From contig NZ_VJZZ01000001.1 of assembly GCF_009659535.1 (NCBI RefSeq), forward strand, positions 325,424-389,423: a stretch of DNA of 64,000 nucleotides, written 5' to 3'. The stretch comes from Aggregicoccus sp. 17bor-14. Lineage in GTDB: Bacteria > Myxococcota > Myxococcia > Myxococcales > Myxococcaceae. A program made the translations under genes and the position numbers. Of this stretch, positions 27,430 to 35,031 are shown in pieces. The first letter of the stretch is position 1; every line of letters begins with the position of its first letter. A model generated the notes under the pieces. The model did not search any database. It saw only the letters and a program-made list of their open reading frames with translations, and had not been told where the DNA came from.

Positions 27430-27444
27430 CCGGGTTCAACCCGG
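27430..27444. promoter_or_regulatory. 15-bp palindrome upstream of the coiled-coil lipoprotein gene
   Basis: CCGGGTT-C-AACCCGG is a perfect inverted repeat with a single central base, 22 nt upstream of the lipoprotein start. The single-base centre cannot form an RNA hairpin loop, so it fits a dimeric repressor operator better than a terminator. The regulator is unknown. Confidence 0.4.
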
Positions 27445-27612
27445 CGCTTCGCAAAGCAAGGTGGTGCTCGACCCGGGCCCGGAAAAGAGCTTGTCAGCGC
27501 GCAGGGAGCGACACAGGGGCGCCGGCCTGACTGCGCACGGCTCGATCGGCTGCCTGCTACTCGTCGGGATGAAACGGGCTGCCGTGCGCTCTGACGGCTC
27601 CGAGCGTGCGCG

Positions 27613-27641
27613 TTGACACTGCGCTCCCTCGCCTGTAGGGC
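27613..27641 (+). promoter_or_regulatory. Possible promoter of the thi genes
   Basis: A perfect -35 TTGACA (27613-27618) is followed after 17 bp by TAGGGC (27636-27641), which keeps only the TA of a -10 consensus. It points toward thiS, 50 nt downstream. The 284-nt gap before thiS otherwise shows no THI-box motifs: neither CTGAGA nor the ACCTGATC...AGGGA pattern occurs in order. Confidence 0.4.
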
Positions 27642-27650
27642 TCGACCTGA

Positions 27651-27667
27651 ACGCAGTCTCCCTGCGT
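27651..27667 (+). other. Leader hairpin before thiS
   Basis: ACGCAG and CTGCGT pair perfectly around a TCTCC loop, 24 nt before the thiS start. It is too simple to be a TPP riboswitch. Possible translational control element; inferred. Confidence 0.3.
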
Positions 27668-27691
27668 GTTTCCCGATAGGAGCAGCGGCGC

Positions 27692-27892
27692 GTGAAGGTC
27701 TGGGTGAACGGCGATCCCCGGGAGGTGCAGGACGGCGTGAACCTCACGCGCCTGCTCGCGGAGCTCTCGCTCTCGGGGCCTGGGGTGGCGGTGGAGGTGA
27801 ACGCGGCGGTGGTGCGCCGCGCGCAGCACGCCGAGCACCGGCTCAAAGAGGGAGACCGCGTGGAGATCGTGACCTTCGTAGGCGGCGGCTAG
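27692..27892 (+). CDS. thiS: Thiazole biosynthesis sulfur carrier ThiS
   Basis: A 66-aa ubiquitin-like sulfur carrier. It begins [15 protein letters not shown], has the beta-grasp pattern [12 protein letters not shown] and [12 protein letters not shown], and ends in Gly-Gly, the residue that is adenylated and thiocarboxylated before passing sulfur to ThiG. GTG start with AGGAG about 9 nt upstream. Ten nt before thiG, same operon. ThiF, ThiO/ThiH and ThiC are not in this window. Confidence 0.92.
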   Translation: MKVWVNGDPREVQDGVNLTRLLAELSLSGPGVAVEVNAAVVRRAQHAEHRLKEGDRVEIVTFVGGG

Positions 27893-27902
27893 GAGCGCGG
27901 AC

Positions 27903-28685
27903 ATGAGCCAGCAGGACACTCCCCTCACCATCGCAGGCGTCACCTTCGGGTCGCGGCTGCTCATCGGCACCGGCAAGTACCCGAGCTTCGAGATCATGAA
28001 GCGCTGCCACGAGGCGAGCGGCGCCGAGGTGGTCACCGTGGCGGTGCGCCGCCTGGACCTCAAGGCCCAGGGCGAGCAGTCGCTGATGAGCTGGATCGAC
28101 ACGAAGCGCATGCGGCTGCTGCCCAACACCGCGCTCTGCTACACGGCGGACGACGCGGTGCGCACCTGCCGGCTCGCCGAGGAGCTGGGCATGAGCAAGT
28201 GGGTGAAGCTCGAGGTGCTCGGCGACGAGAAGACCCTCTACCCGGACGTGGAGGAGACGGTGAAGGCGGCGCGCATCCTGGTGAAGGAGGGCTTCACCGT
28301 GCTGCCCTACACGAGCGACGACCCCATCACCGCGCGCAAGCTCGAGGACGCGGGCTGCGCCGCGGTGATGCCGCTCGCGGCGCCCATCGGCTCGGGCCTC
28401 GGCGTGCGCAACCCGCACAACATCCGGCTCATCCGCGAGACCGTGAAGGTGCCGGTGATCGTGGACGCCGGCGTGGGCACGGCCTCGGATGCCGCGATCG
28501 CGATGGAGCTGGGCGTGGACGCGGTGCTGATGAACACCGCCATTGCCGGTGCGAGGGATCCGGTGCGGATGGCCGTGGCCATGCGCAAGGCGGTCGAGGC
28601 GGGGCGCGAGGCCTTCCTCGCGGGCCGCATCCCGCGCAAGGCGTACGGCTCGGCGTCGAGCCCCCTCGAAGGACTGGTCGAGTAG
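27903..28685 (+). CDS. thiG: Thiazole synthase ThiG
   Basis: A 260-aa TIM-barrel enzyme that condenses 1-deoxy-D-xylulose 5-phosphate, dehydroglycine and ThiS-thiocarboxylate into the thiazole phosphate carboxylate. Diagnostic segments are [30 protein letters not shown] (carrying the active-site lysine region), [17 protein letters not shown] and [18 protein letters not shown]. Length and ATG start are normal, with a GGAG-type site 6 nt upstream. It follows thiS by 10 nt and precedes the ThiE-like gene by 5 nt. Confidence 0.96.
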   Translation: MSQQDTPLTIAGVTFGSRLLIGTGKYPSFEIMKRCHEASGAEVVTVAVRRLDLKAQGEQSLMSWIDTKRMRLLPNTALCYTADDAVRTCRLAEELGMSKWVKLEVLGDEKTLYPDVEETVKAARILVKEGFTVLPYTSDDPITARKLEDAGCAAVMPLAAPIGSGLGVRNPHNIRLIRETVKVPVIVDAGVGTASDAAIAMELGVDAVLMNTAIAGARDPVRMAVAMRKAVEAGREAFLAGRIPRKAYGSASSPLEGLVE

Positions 28686-28690
28686 CGCGG

Positions 28691-29308
28691 GTGCTCCCGC
28701 GCCTCGTCGTCATCACCGACTGGGGCCTGCCGCGAGCGCGCCTGCTCGGGTCGCTCGAGGCGGCGCTCTCGGCAGGTCCCGAGGTGGCCGTGCAGCACCG
28801 CCACCCGGGGGTCGGGCTGCGGCAGTTCCTCGAGGAGGCGCGGGTGCTCGCGGCCCTGTGCGAGCGGCTCGCGCGGCCGCTCTTCATCAACGGCCGATTG
28901 GACGTGGCGCTCCTGCTCGGGGCGCACCTGCACCTGCCTGCGGGAGGACTCACGCCTGCGGACGTGCGCCCGGCGCTCCCCGCAGGGCGGCTCGTGAGCG
29001 CGGCGGTGCACGACGCGCGCGAGGCGGCGGACGCGGCCGGCGCGGACCTCGCCCTGGTGAGCCCGGTGTACGCGCCCGGCTCGAAGCCGGACGACACGCG
29101 CGCTCCCCTGGGCCCGGCGGGGTACGCCGCACTGCGGGCGCAGCTGAGCTGTCCCGCCCTCGCGCTCGGCGGCATCGACCCGGTGCGCGCGGCCGCGCTT
29201 CCCGACGCGGACGGCTTCGCGACCATCTCGGGGGTGCTCGCCGCCGCGGACCCGGCGGCCGCAGCGCGGGTGTTGCTCACGCGGGGGCGCGGCAGCGATC
29301 GCGGTTGA
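28691..29308 (+). CDS. ThiE/TenI-family protein with altered substrate motifs
   Basis: A 205-aa TIM-barrel protein of the thiamine phosphate synthase/TenI superfamily. LVVITDWG opens it; LFINGRLDVALLLGAHLHLPAGGL corresponds to the INDRvdlAlalgAdGVHLGqeD motif, and LVSPVYAPGSKPD plus ALGGIDPVRA complete the barrel. Two positions differ from ThiE: the VQLREK motif reads VAVQHRHPG, and the Asp of INDR is Gly. These changes are more compatible with a TenI-like thiazole tautomerase, which fits its place after thiG, but ThiE activity cannot be excluded. GTG start 5 nt after thiG; the frame upstream is thiG shadow. Confidence 0.75.
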   Translation: MLPRLVVITDWGLPRARLLGSLEAALSAGPEVAVQHRHPGVGLRQFLEEARVLAALCERLARPLFINGRLDVALLLGAHLHLPAGGLTPADVRPALPAGRLVSAAVHDAREAADAAGADLALVSPVYAPGSKPDDTRAPLGPAGYAALRAQLSCPALALGGIDPVRAAALPDADGFATISGVLAAADPAAAARVLLTRGRGSDRG

Positions 29309-29339
29309 CAGGGCGGGCGCGGGAGGGTGGCGTGGGGTC

Positions 29340-32063
29340 ATGCGCCGACTCCTGCTGATGCTCCTCGCCGTGGGCTCGCTGCACTGTGGCCACTCCCCCG
29401 CTCCCGCACCCGCCTCGACAGCTGCCGCTCCTGCGGCCAAGGCGCCCGAGTACCCGCAGCCTGCGCCGCCCGAGCTGAGGCTCCCGGACACCGTGCAGCC
29501 GGTGCACTACGCGCTCGAGCTCACGCTGCTGCCGCGCGAGGACACCTATCCGGGTACGGTCACCATCGACGTGGACGTGCGCGCCCCGGTGCGCCAGGTG
29601 TGGCTGCACGCGCTGGACGTGCAGGTGACGGCGGCGCGCGTGGAGCGCGAGGGCCGCACGCTCGAGGCAAAGCCCGTCACGGCGGACGCGGGGCGCCTCG
29701 GGCTGCTGCTGCCCGAGGAGCTGCCGGCAGGACGCGCCCGGCTGGTGCTCACCTTCACCGGCCACGTGGAGCGCAAGCTGAGCCAGGGCCTGTACGGCGA
29801 GACCGAGGCCGGCGAGCCGTACCTCTACACCTTTTTCGAGCCCATCGACGCGCGGCGCGCCTTCCCCTGCTTCGACGAGCCCACCTTCAAGGTGCCCTGG
29901 CAGCTCACCTTCACGGTGAAGGCCGAGCACGTGACCGCGGCGAACGCGCCGGTGGTGCGCGAGGAGCCGCTGCCCGATGGGCTCAAGCGCGTCACCTTCG
30001 CCGAGAGCAAGCCGCTGCCCAGCTACCTCGTCGCCTTCATGGTGGGCCCCTTCGACGTGGTGGATGCCGGGACGGTGGGCCGCACGAAGGTGCCGCTGCA
30101 CTTCATCGTGCCGCATGGCCGCGGGCCCGAGACGGCGTACGCCGCGCGCGTCACCCCGCGCATCGTGCAGGTGCTCGAGGACTTCTTCGATCAGGCCTAC
30201 CCCTTCGAGAAGCTGGACGTCGCGGTGGTGCCGCGCTTCTGGGGCACCATGGAGCACCCGGGCATCGTCGCGCTCGGCCAGCCGCTCACGCTGATCAAGC
30301 CGGGCGAGGAGACCCTGGAGCGCCGCCAGCGCTACGCGACCATTGCGGGCCACGAGCTGGGCCACTACTGGTTCGGCGACCTGGTCACCTGCCGCTGGTG
30401 GAACGACGTGTGGCTCAACGAGTCCTTCACCAGCTGGCTGGATCGCAAGACCATGGACGGCTTCGAGCCCGCGTGGGGCCTGGGGCGGGAGATGAGCGCC
30501 GAGTCGCTCTCCTTCGCCATGAGCACGGACTCGCTGGTGAACACGCCTCCGGTGCGCAAGCCCGTGGCCACCAACGACGACATCATCGGCGCCTTCGACA
30601 ATGGGACCACGTACTCGAAGGGCGCCTCGGTGCTGGGGATGCTGGAGACCTGGCTCAGCCCGGAGAAGGTGCGCGACGTGATGCGCACCCACGTGCGCAC
30701 CCACGCGTGGAAGACGGCCACCTCGGACGACTACGTGACCACGCTCTCGCAGGTCGCGGGCCCCGAGGCCGCGCAGGTGTTCAAGAGCTTCGTGGACCAG
30801 GCGGGTGTGCCGCGCATCACCGCCCAGGTGCAGTGCACACCGGGCGCTCCCGCCAGGCTGCAGCTCTCGCAGGAGCGCTACTGGCCCGCGGGATCCGCGG
30901 GAAAGCTCGGGCAGACCTGGAGCGTGCCGGTGTGCGTGCGCGCGGGCACCGGCGCGAAGGCGGAGCGCCAGTGCACGCTGCTCACCGAGGCCCAGGGAGA
31001 GCTCGCGCTGCAGCAGCCGGGCTGCCCGCGCTGGGTGCTGCTCAACGCCGAGGGCCGCGGCTACTACCACGCGGGCTACGCGCGGCCGCAGCTGGACGCG
31101 CTGCTGCAGGCGCCCTCCGGAGCGCTGAGCGAGGACGAGCGGCTCGCCCTGCTCTCGGACGTGAAGGCGGGTGTGGCGCGCGCGGACCTGCGGTTGGGTG
31201 AGGCGCTTCCTGCCGTGCCCGCCACGGCGCGCGACCCCAGCCGCCTGATGGTGCAGCGCGGGATGGAGCTGCTCGAGGGCGTGCGGCTGGAGCAGCTCAG
31301 CGCGGAGGACCGCGGCCGCTACCGCGCGTGGCTGCGCCAGACCTACGCCCCGCGCGCCCGGCAGCTCGGGTGGGTGGCGCGCCCCGGTGAGGACGAGAAC
31401 GTGCAGCGCCTGCGGCTGATGATCGTGCCGCTCGCGGCGGGGGCCGGCGAGGACCCGGTGCTCTCGGCCGAGGCCACGCGCCTCGCGAAGGCGTGGCTGA
31501 AGGATCGCAGCGCGGTGCCCGAGGACGTGGGCCACACGGCGCTGCGCGTGGCGGCGCGCCGCGGGGATGCGGCGCTCTACGACACGGTGCTCGCGCAGGC
31601 GCGCTCGGCGAAGGACCGGCGCGAGCGCGGCGAGCTGCTCGGCATCCTCGGGTCCTTCCGCGACCCCACCCAGCTCGCCCGCGCGCTCGAGCTGGTGAAG
31701 GGCACCGAGTTCGACGCGCGCGAGACGGTGGGCATCCTGCAGGCGGCGCTGGGAGGCGCGGAGTCTCGCGCGCAGGCCTGGGCCTTCTACCAGCAGAGCT
31801 TCCCCTCGCTCGCGAAGCGCCTGCGCTCGGACGAGCTGGGCTGGCTCATCGAGCGCGCCGGCGTGCTCTGCACCCCGGAGCAGCGCGCGCAGGCGGACGC
31901 GCTGCTCACGCCCCAGGTGAAGCAGATCGAGGGCGGCCCGCGCGCGCTCGCACGCGCGCTGGAGTCCATCCAGCTGTGCGTGGATGCGCAGGCGCGCAAC
32001 GCCCCCAGCGTGCACGAGTTCCTGGGAACGCGTGCGCGCGTGGGGGCAAGCGGGGCCCGGTGA
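29340..32063 (+). CDS. M1-family zinc aminopeptidase lipoprotein
   Basis: A 907-aa M1 metallopeptidase, probably lipid-anchored (lipobox-like GSLHC, Cys16) after a Pro/Ala-rich linker. The zinc site HELGH is at 338-342 with the third ligand E361 (LNESFTSW). The exopeptidase motif usually GxMEN reads GTMEH at 302-306. The N-terminal beta domain, catalytic domain and a helical ERAP1-like C-terminal domain (about 560-900) are all present. It should trim peptides at the cell envelope, useful for a protein-eating predator. ATG start; the gene ends 10 nt from the convergent exoP. Confidence 0.88.
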   Translation: MRRLLLMLLAVGSLHCGHSPAPAPASTAAAPAAKAPEYPQPAPPELRLPDTVQPVHYALELTLLPREDTYPGTVTIDVDVRAPVRQVWLHALDVQVTAARVEREGRTLEAKPVTADAGRLGLLLPEELPAGRARLVLTFTGHVERKLSQGLYGETEAGEPYLYTFFEPIDARRAFPCFDEPTFKVPWQLTFTVKAEHVTAANAPVVREEPLPDGLKRVTFAESKPLPSYLVAFMVGPFDVVDAGTVGRTKVPLHFIVPHGRGPETAYAARVTPRIVQVLEDFFDQAYPFEKLDVAVVPRFWGTMEHPGIVALGQPLTLIKPGEETLERRQRYATIAGHELGHYWFGDLVTCRWWNDVWLNESFTSWLDRKTMDGFEPAWGLGREMSAESLSFAMSTDSLVNTPPVRKPVATNDDIIGAFDNGTTYSKGASVLGMLETWLSPEKVRDVMRTHVRTHAWKTATSDDYVTTLSQVAGPEAAQVFKSFVDQAGVPRITAQVQCTPGAPARLQLSQERYWPAGSAGKLGQTWSVPVCVRAGTGAKAERQCTLLTEAQGELALQQPGCPRWVLLNAEGRGYYHAGYARPQLDALLQAPSGALSEDERLALLSDVKAGVARADLRLGEALPAVPATARDPSRLMVQRGMELLEGVRLEQLSAEDRGRYRAWLRQTYAPRARQLGWVARPGEDENVQRLRLMIVPLAAGAGEDPVLSAEATRLAKAWLKDRSAVPEDVGHTALRVAARRGDAALYDTVLAQARSAKDRRERGELLGILGSFRDPTQLARALELVKGTEFDARETVGILQAALGGAESRAQAWAFYQQSFPSLAKRLRSDELGWLIERAGVLCTPEQRAQADALLTPQVKQIEGGPRALARALESIQLCVDAQARNAPSVHEFLGTRARVGASGAR

Positions 32064-32073
32064 GGAGGCCGCG

Positions 32074-33276
32074 CTAGAGCTGCTTGCCGGCCTTGAGCAT
32101 GGCGGCGCCCACGTGCTGGCGGATCTCCTCCACGCGGGCGTCCCAGCTCTCCGAGTAGATGCGCTCGGCGCGCTCGCGGCGGGGGCCCGCCCCCTCCGCG
32201 AGGCACTCGTCCACCTTGCGCACGAAGTCCTCGGTGGAGGTGGCGATCTTGCACAGCCCCACCTTGCGCACCTCGGGCAGGTCCGTGGAGACGCAGGGCA
32301 GGCCCGCGGCCAGGTACTCGCGCACCTTGAGCGGGTTCGCGTTCAGCGTGAGCTCGTTCACGGTGAAGGGCATCAGGCTCACGTCGAAGGCCTTGCAGTA
32401 GCCGGGCAGCTCCTCGTAGCGCTTGCGGCCGAGCAGGTGGATGTTGGGCACGGCGCGCAGCTTCGAGTCGTCCACGTCCGGGGCCACCTTGCCCACGATG
32501 ACGACGCTGCCCTCGGGGTGCGCCTTCGCGGTGGCGATGAGCGCATCCTGGTCCACCCAGTCCGCCACGAGGCCGAAGAAGCCGAAGATGGGCTTGGGCA
32601 GGCTCGCGATGTCCTCGGGGATGGGCGTGGCCGGGTCGCACGCCTTCACGAAGTGCTGGAAGTCGGTGCCGTGGCGCACGAGCACGGTGCGCGGGTTCAC
32701 CTTGACCTTGTTCTCGCGCAGGCGCTCCGCCGAGGTGATGACCAGGTCCGCCTTCTTGAGCAGCACCTGCTCCAGCTCGGCGATGTGGCGGCCGTTGGTG
32801 TCGCTGAAGGCGCTGAACTCGTCCACGCAGTGGTAGACGAGGAAGTCCTCGCCCAGGGTGCCGGAGACGGGCGCGCTGGTGGGCAGGAAGCTCCAGCCCA
32901 CCGGGCGCTCGAACTTGAGCTGCTTCATCGCGCGCTTCACCTGCAGCTTGAGCAGCTCGCGGTTCGCGGCGCGGATGGCCTCGGAGCCGTAGGCGGGGAT
33001 GGCGAGCGGCGCGAGCACGAAGAGGTTGGGCTCTACCTCGCGGATGCCCTGGGTGAAGCTGCTGAGCTTCTTCCAGATGCGCTTCGCGTCGTGGGCGTTC
33101 GCCTTGGGCGCGCGGTAGCCGATGCTGTTCACCCACAGCACGCGGTTGTCGCGCGCGAGGATCCGCATGATGTGCGTCTTGGAGAGCGGGTCCCCGTCCC
33201 AGTCGTTGGAGAACACCACCAGGTCGCGGCCCCTGAGGGCGCGGCGAGCGAGGTCCATGTCATCGGTGCGGCGCAT
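32074..33276 (-). CDS. exoP: Glycosyltransferase, group 1 (ExoP-like)
   Basis: A 400-aa GT-B glycosyltransferase. The N-terminal domain starts with LVVFSNDWDGDPLSKTHIM, and the donor-binding domain carries IFGFFGLVADWVDQ and EYLAAGLPCVSTDLPEV, the EX7E-like region of GT4 enzymes. Predicted to add a sugar to the undecaprenyl-linked repeat unit on the cytoplasmic face. ATG start with GGAG 7 nt upstream. Last of five minus-strand genes whose order (deacetylase, flippase, acyltransferase, two GTs) matches the M. xanthus exoL-exoP block; the name rests on that order and family, recalled from memory. Confidence 0.75.
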   Translation of the reverse strand: MRRTDDMDLARRALRGRDLVVFSNDWDGDPLSKTHIMRILARDNRVLWVNSIGYRAPKANAHDAKRIWKKLSSFTQGIREVEPNLFVLAPLAIPAYGSEAIRAANRELLKLQVKRAMKQLKFERPVGWSFLPTSAPVSGTLGEDFLVYHCVDEFSAFSDTNGRHIAELEQVLLKKADLVITSAERLRENKVKVNPRTVLVRHGTDFQHFVKACDPATPIPEDIASLPKPIFGFFGLVADWVDQDALIATAKAHPEGSVVIVGKVAPDVDDSKLRAVPNIHLLGRKRYEELPGYCKAFDVSLMPFTVNELTLNANPLKVREYLAAGLPCVSTDLPEVRKVGLCKIATSTEDFVRKVDECLAEGAGPRRERAERIYSESWDARVEEIRQHVGAAMLKAGKQL

Positions 33277-33320
33277 GCGTCATCTCCTGTAGCGAAGGCG
33301 AGAAAGGTCCAGAGAAGGGT

Positions 33321-34379
33321 TCAGGCTGCGGCGGCGTGGTCGGCCGCAGGCGGAGGCAGCCCCGCGAGCTGCGCGTAGAGCGCGAGCAGCACGGGCCCGG
33401 CGTCCGGCGAGGCGACCTGCGCCCGGGCGCCGGTGAGCGCCCGCTCCACGGCAGCCGCGAGGGCCGCAGGATCATTGTTGGCGAAGGTGATCGTTCCCGC
33501 CGGCCGGGTGCACACGTCCGAGGCCACGCAGGCGACCCCCAGCGTGAGCGCCTCGCGCACGGAGATGGCGTCCCCGTCGTGCGTGGTGGGGCGCAGGAAC
33601 ACGTCCGAGCGGGAGATGAGCGCGAGGGCCTGGTCGTGGGCGAGCTCGCCGAGCAGCTCGAGGTGGGAGGCGACGCGGGCCTCGCGCACGTCGCGCACGA
33701 AGTCGTCCGTGCCGATGCCCGGGCCGAAGAGCGCGAGCCCCACGTCCGGGTGGCGCTCGGCCACGAGGCGCAGCGCGCGGAAGGCGAGCGCGCGGCCGTA
33801 CACCGGCGAGGGGTGGTGCGCCATGGCGATGAGCGGCGTGCGGCGCGCGCGGGCGGCCTCCACCTCGGGGGTGGCGGCGCCGGGGCGCACCTGCGAGGCG
33901 CAGAAGGCTGGCTCCACCTGCACCTTGCGCTCGGGGACGCCGGCGTCCACCAGGGCGGCCTTCACCGCGTCCGACACGGCGATGACCCGGTCGTAGCCCG
34001 CGAGCGCGGCGCGCGCGAAGGCCCGGCGCGCCGCGGAGGCCGCGAGGTAGCCCGGCAGGAGCCCCGAGTGCAGGGTGATGACGCGCGGAGCGCGCGGGCC
34101 CGGGATGCCGGCCGTGGCGGCGAGCACCCAGGACTTCGGGTTGTTTCCGCTGGTGTGGACGTGGACCGTCCACCCGGCGCGCAAGAACCCCGCGAGCCGC
34201 AGCGAGTACTGGGCGAGCGTGCGCACCGGGAGGACGTCCGGATCCGGCCGGCCACCCTTCCCGATGTCGAGCACCTTCGCCTCGACGCCGCGGCTGCGAA
34301 GAAATCGATGGAGCTGCTGGACGTGGACCGCGACCCCGCCATGAGGCGGGGGGTAGTCCCCCACGAGGAGCACGCGCAT
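33321..34379 (-). CDS. exoO: Glycosyltransferase, GT4-type (ExoO-like)
   Basis: A 352-aa GT-B glycosyltransferase. MRVLLVGDYPPPHGGVAVHV is a classical GT4 N-terminus; VITLHSGLLPGY and DRVIAVSDAVKAALVDAG follow, and the donor domain contains DAISVREALTLGVACVASDVCTRP, the GT4 EX7E segment. Cytoplasmic, extending the lipid-linked repeat unit. ATG start at 34379; 31 nt follow exoN and 44 nt precede exoP. The position in the block corresponds to M. xanthus ExoO, shown there to be needed for the intact spore coat. Confidence 0.77.
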   Translation of the reverse strand: MRVLLVGDYPPPHGGVAVHVQQLHRFLRSRGVEAKVLDIGKGGRPDPDVLPVRTLAQYSLRLAGFLRAGWTVHVHTSGNNPKSWVLAATAGIPGPRAPRVITLHSGLLPGYLAASAARRAFARAALAGYDRVIAVSDAVKAALVDAGVPERKVQVEPAFCASQVRPGAATPEVEAARARRTPLIAMAHHPSPVYGRALAFRALRLVAERHPDVGLALFGPGIGTDDFVRDVREARVASHLELLGELAHDQALALISRSDVFLRPTTHDGDAISVREALTLGVACVASDVCTRPAGTITFANNDPAALAAAVERALTGARAQVASPDAGPVLLALYAQLAGLPPPAADHAAAA

Positions 34380-34410
34380 GGTGTGTGGTTCTCCGGTCTC
34401 GGACCGCTGC

Positions 34411-34920
34411 CTACTGGATGTGGGTGGGCGTCTTGGTGGGCGGCGGCGGCTGGGGGGCGAGCCCCATGTCCCGCTGGTAGCTGGCGAGCGGGTCCGGCTC
34501 CCGGCGCAGCACGCGCGCGGGGACTCCTGCGACCACCGCGCCCGGGGGCACGTCCTTCACCACCACCGCGTTCGCGCCGATCACGGCGAAGTCCCCCACC
34601 GTGATGTTGCCGAGGATCTTCGCCCCGGCGCCGATGCGCACGTAGTCGCCGATGACCGGCGCGCCCTCGAGGCCCGAGCGCCCGCCGATGGTGACCTGCT
34701 GCGAGATGAGGCACTGGCGCCCGATGCGGGCCGCCTTGTGGATGACCACGCCGATGCCTCCGTAGCCCAGCTGCGTGCCCTCGCCGATGTCCGCGTCCTG
34801 CGGGATGGAGGAGCTGTGCAGGTAGTAGATCGCCTTGCGCAGCAGGTCCGGCAGCACCGGGATGTTCTTGAGATGCAGCCGCCGTGCGGCCCGGTACAGC
34901 GTCATCGCGTCCACGCCCAT
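34411..34920 (-). CDS. exoN: Left-handed beta-helix acyltransferase (serine acetyltransferase-like)
   Basis: A 169-aa hexapeptide-repeat transferase. From about residue 45 the repeats IGEGTQLGYGG, IGRQCLISQQVTIGG, IGDYVRIGAGAKILG and VGDFAVIGANAVVVKDV build the beta-helix, with the catalytic His in VVIHKAARIG. The C-terminal VVAGVPARVLR is typical of serine and sugar O-acetyltransferases in polysaccharide loci. It likely O- or N-acetylates the repeat unit. The ATG at 34920 is used; an in-frame GTG 12 codons upstream lacks similarity. The symbol follows position between exoM and exoO and is less certain than its neighbours. Confidence 0.72.
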   Translation of the reverse strand: MGVDAMTLYRAARRLHLKNIPVLPDLLRKAIYYLHSSSIPQDADIGEGTQLGYGGIGVVIHKAARIGRQCLISQQVTIGGRSGLEGAPVIGDYVRIGAGAKILGNITVGDFAVIGANAVVVKDVPPGAVVAGVPARVLRREPDPLASYQRDMGLAPQPPPPTKTPTHIQ

Positions 34921-34991
34921 CGCCCTCTTCCCCCGTCCCCTCGACCTCTGGCCCAAAGACCCACGGCCCCCGTTGGGTCGTGGCCAAGCTA

Positions 34992-35019
34992 GGTACCTCC
35001 CACGCCGGTGGGAAGTGCC
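34992..35019 (-). other. Stem-loop in the exoM-exoN gap
   Basis: A 12-position stem with two mismatches or wobbles (34992-35003 with 35008-35019) and a GCCG loop, 12 nt after the exoM stop. A second imperfect hairpin (about 34961-34982) follows in the transcript. Possible processing or attenuation point within the exoL-P operon. Confidence 0.35.
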
Positions 35020-35031
35020 GTTCCCTACCCC

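Noticed and set aside
27408-27691. TPP riboswitch before thiS
   Set aside because: ACCTGA occurs at 27645, but CTGAGA, the GGGG/CCCC P1-P2 layout and the AGGGA end are not found in order. Only a simple hairpin is visible.
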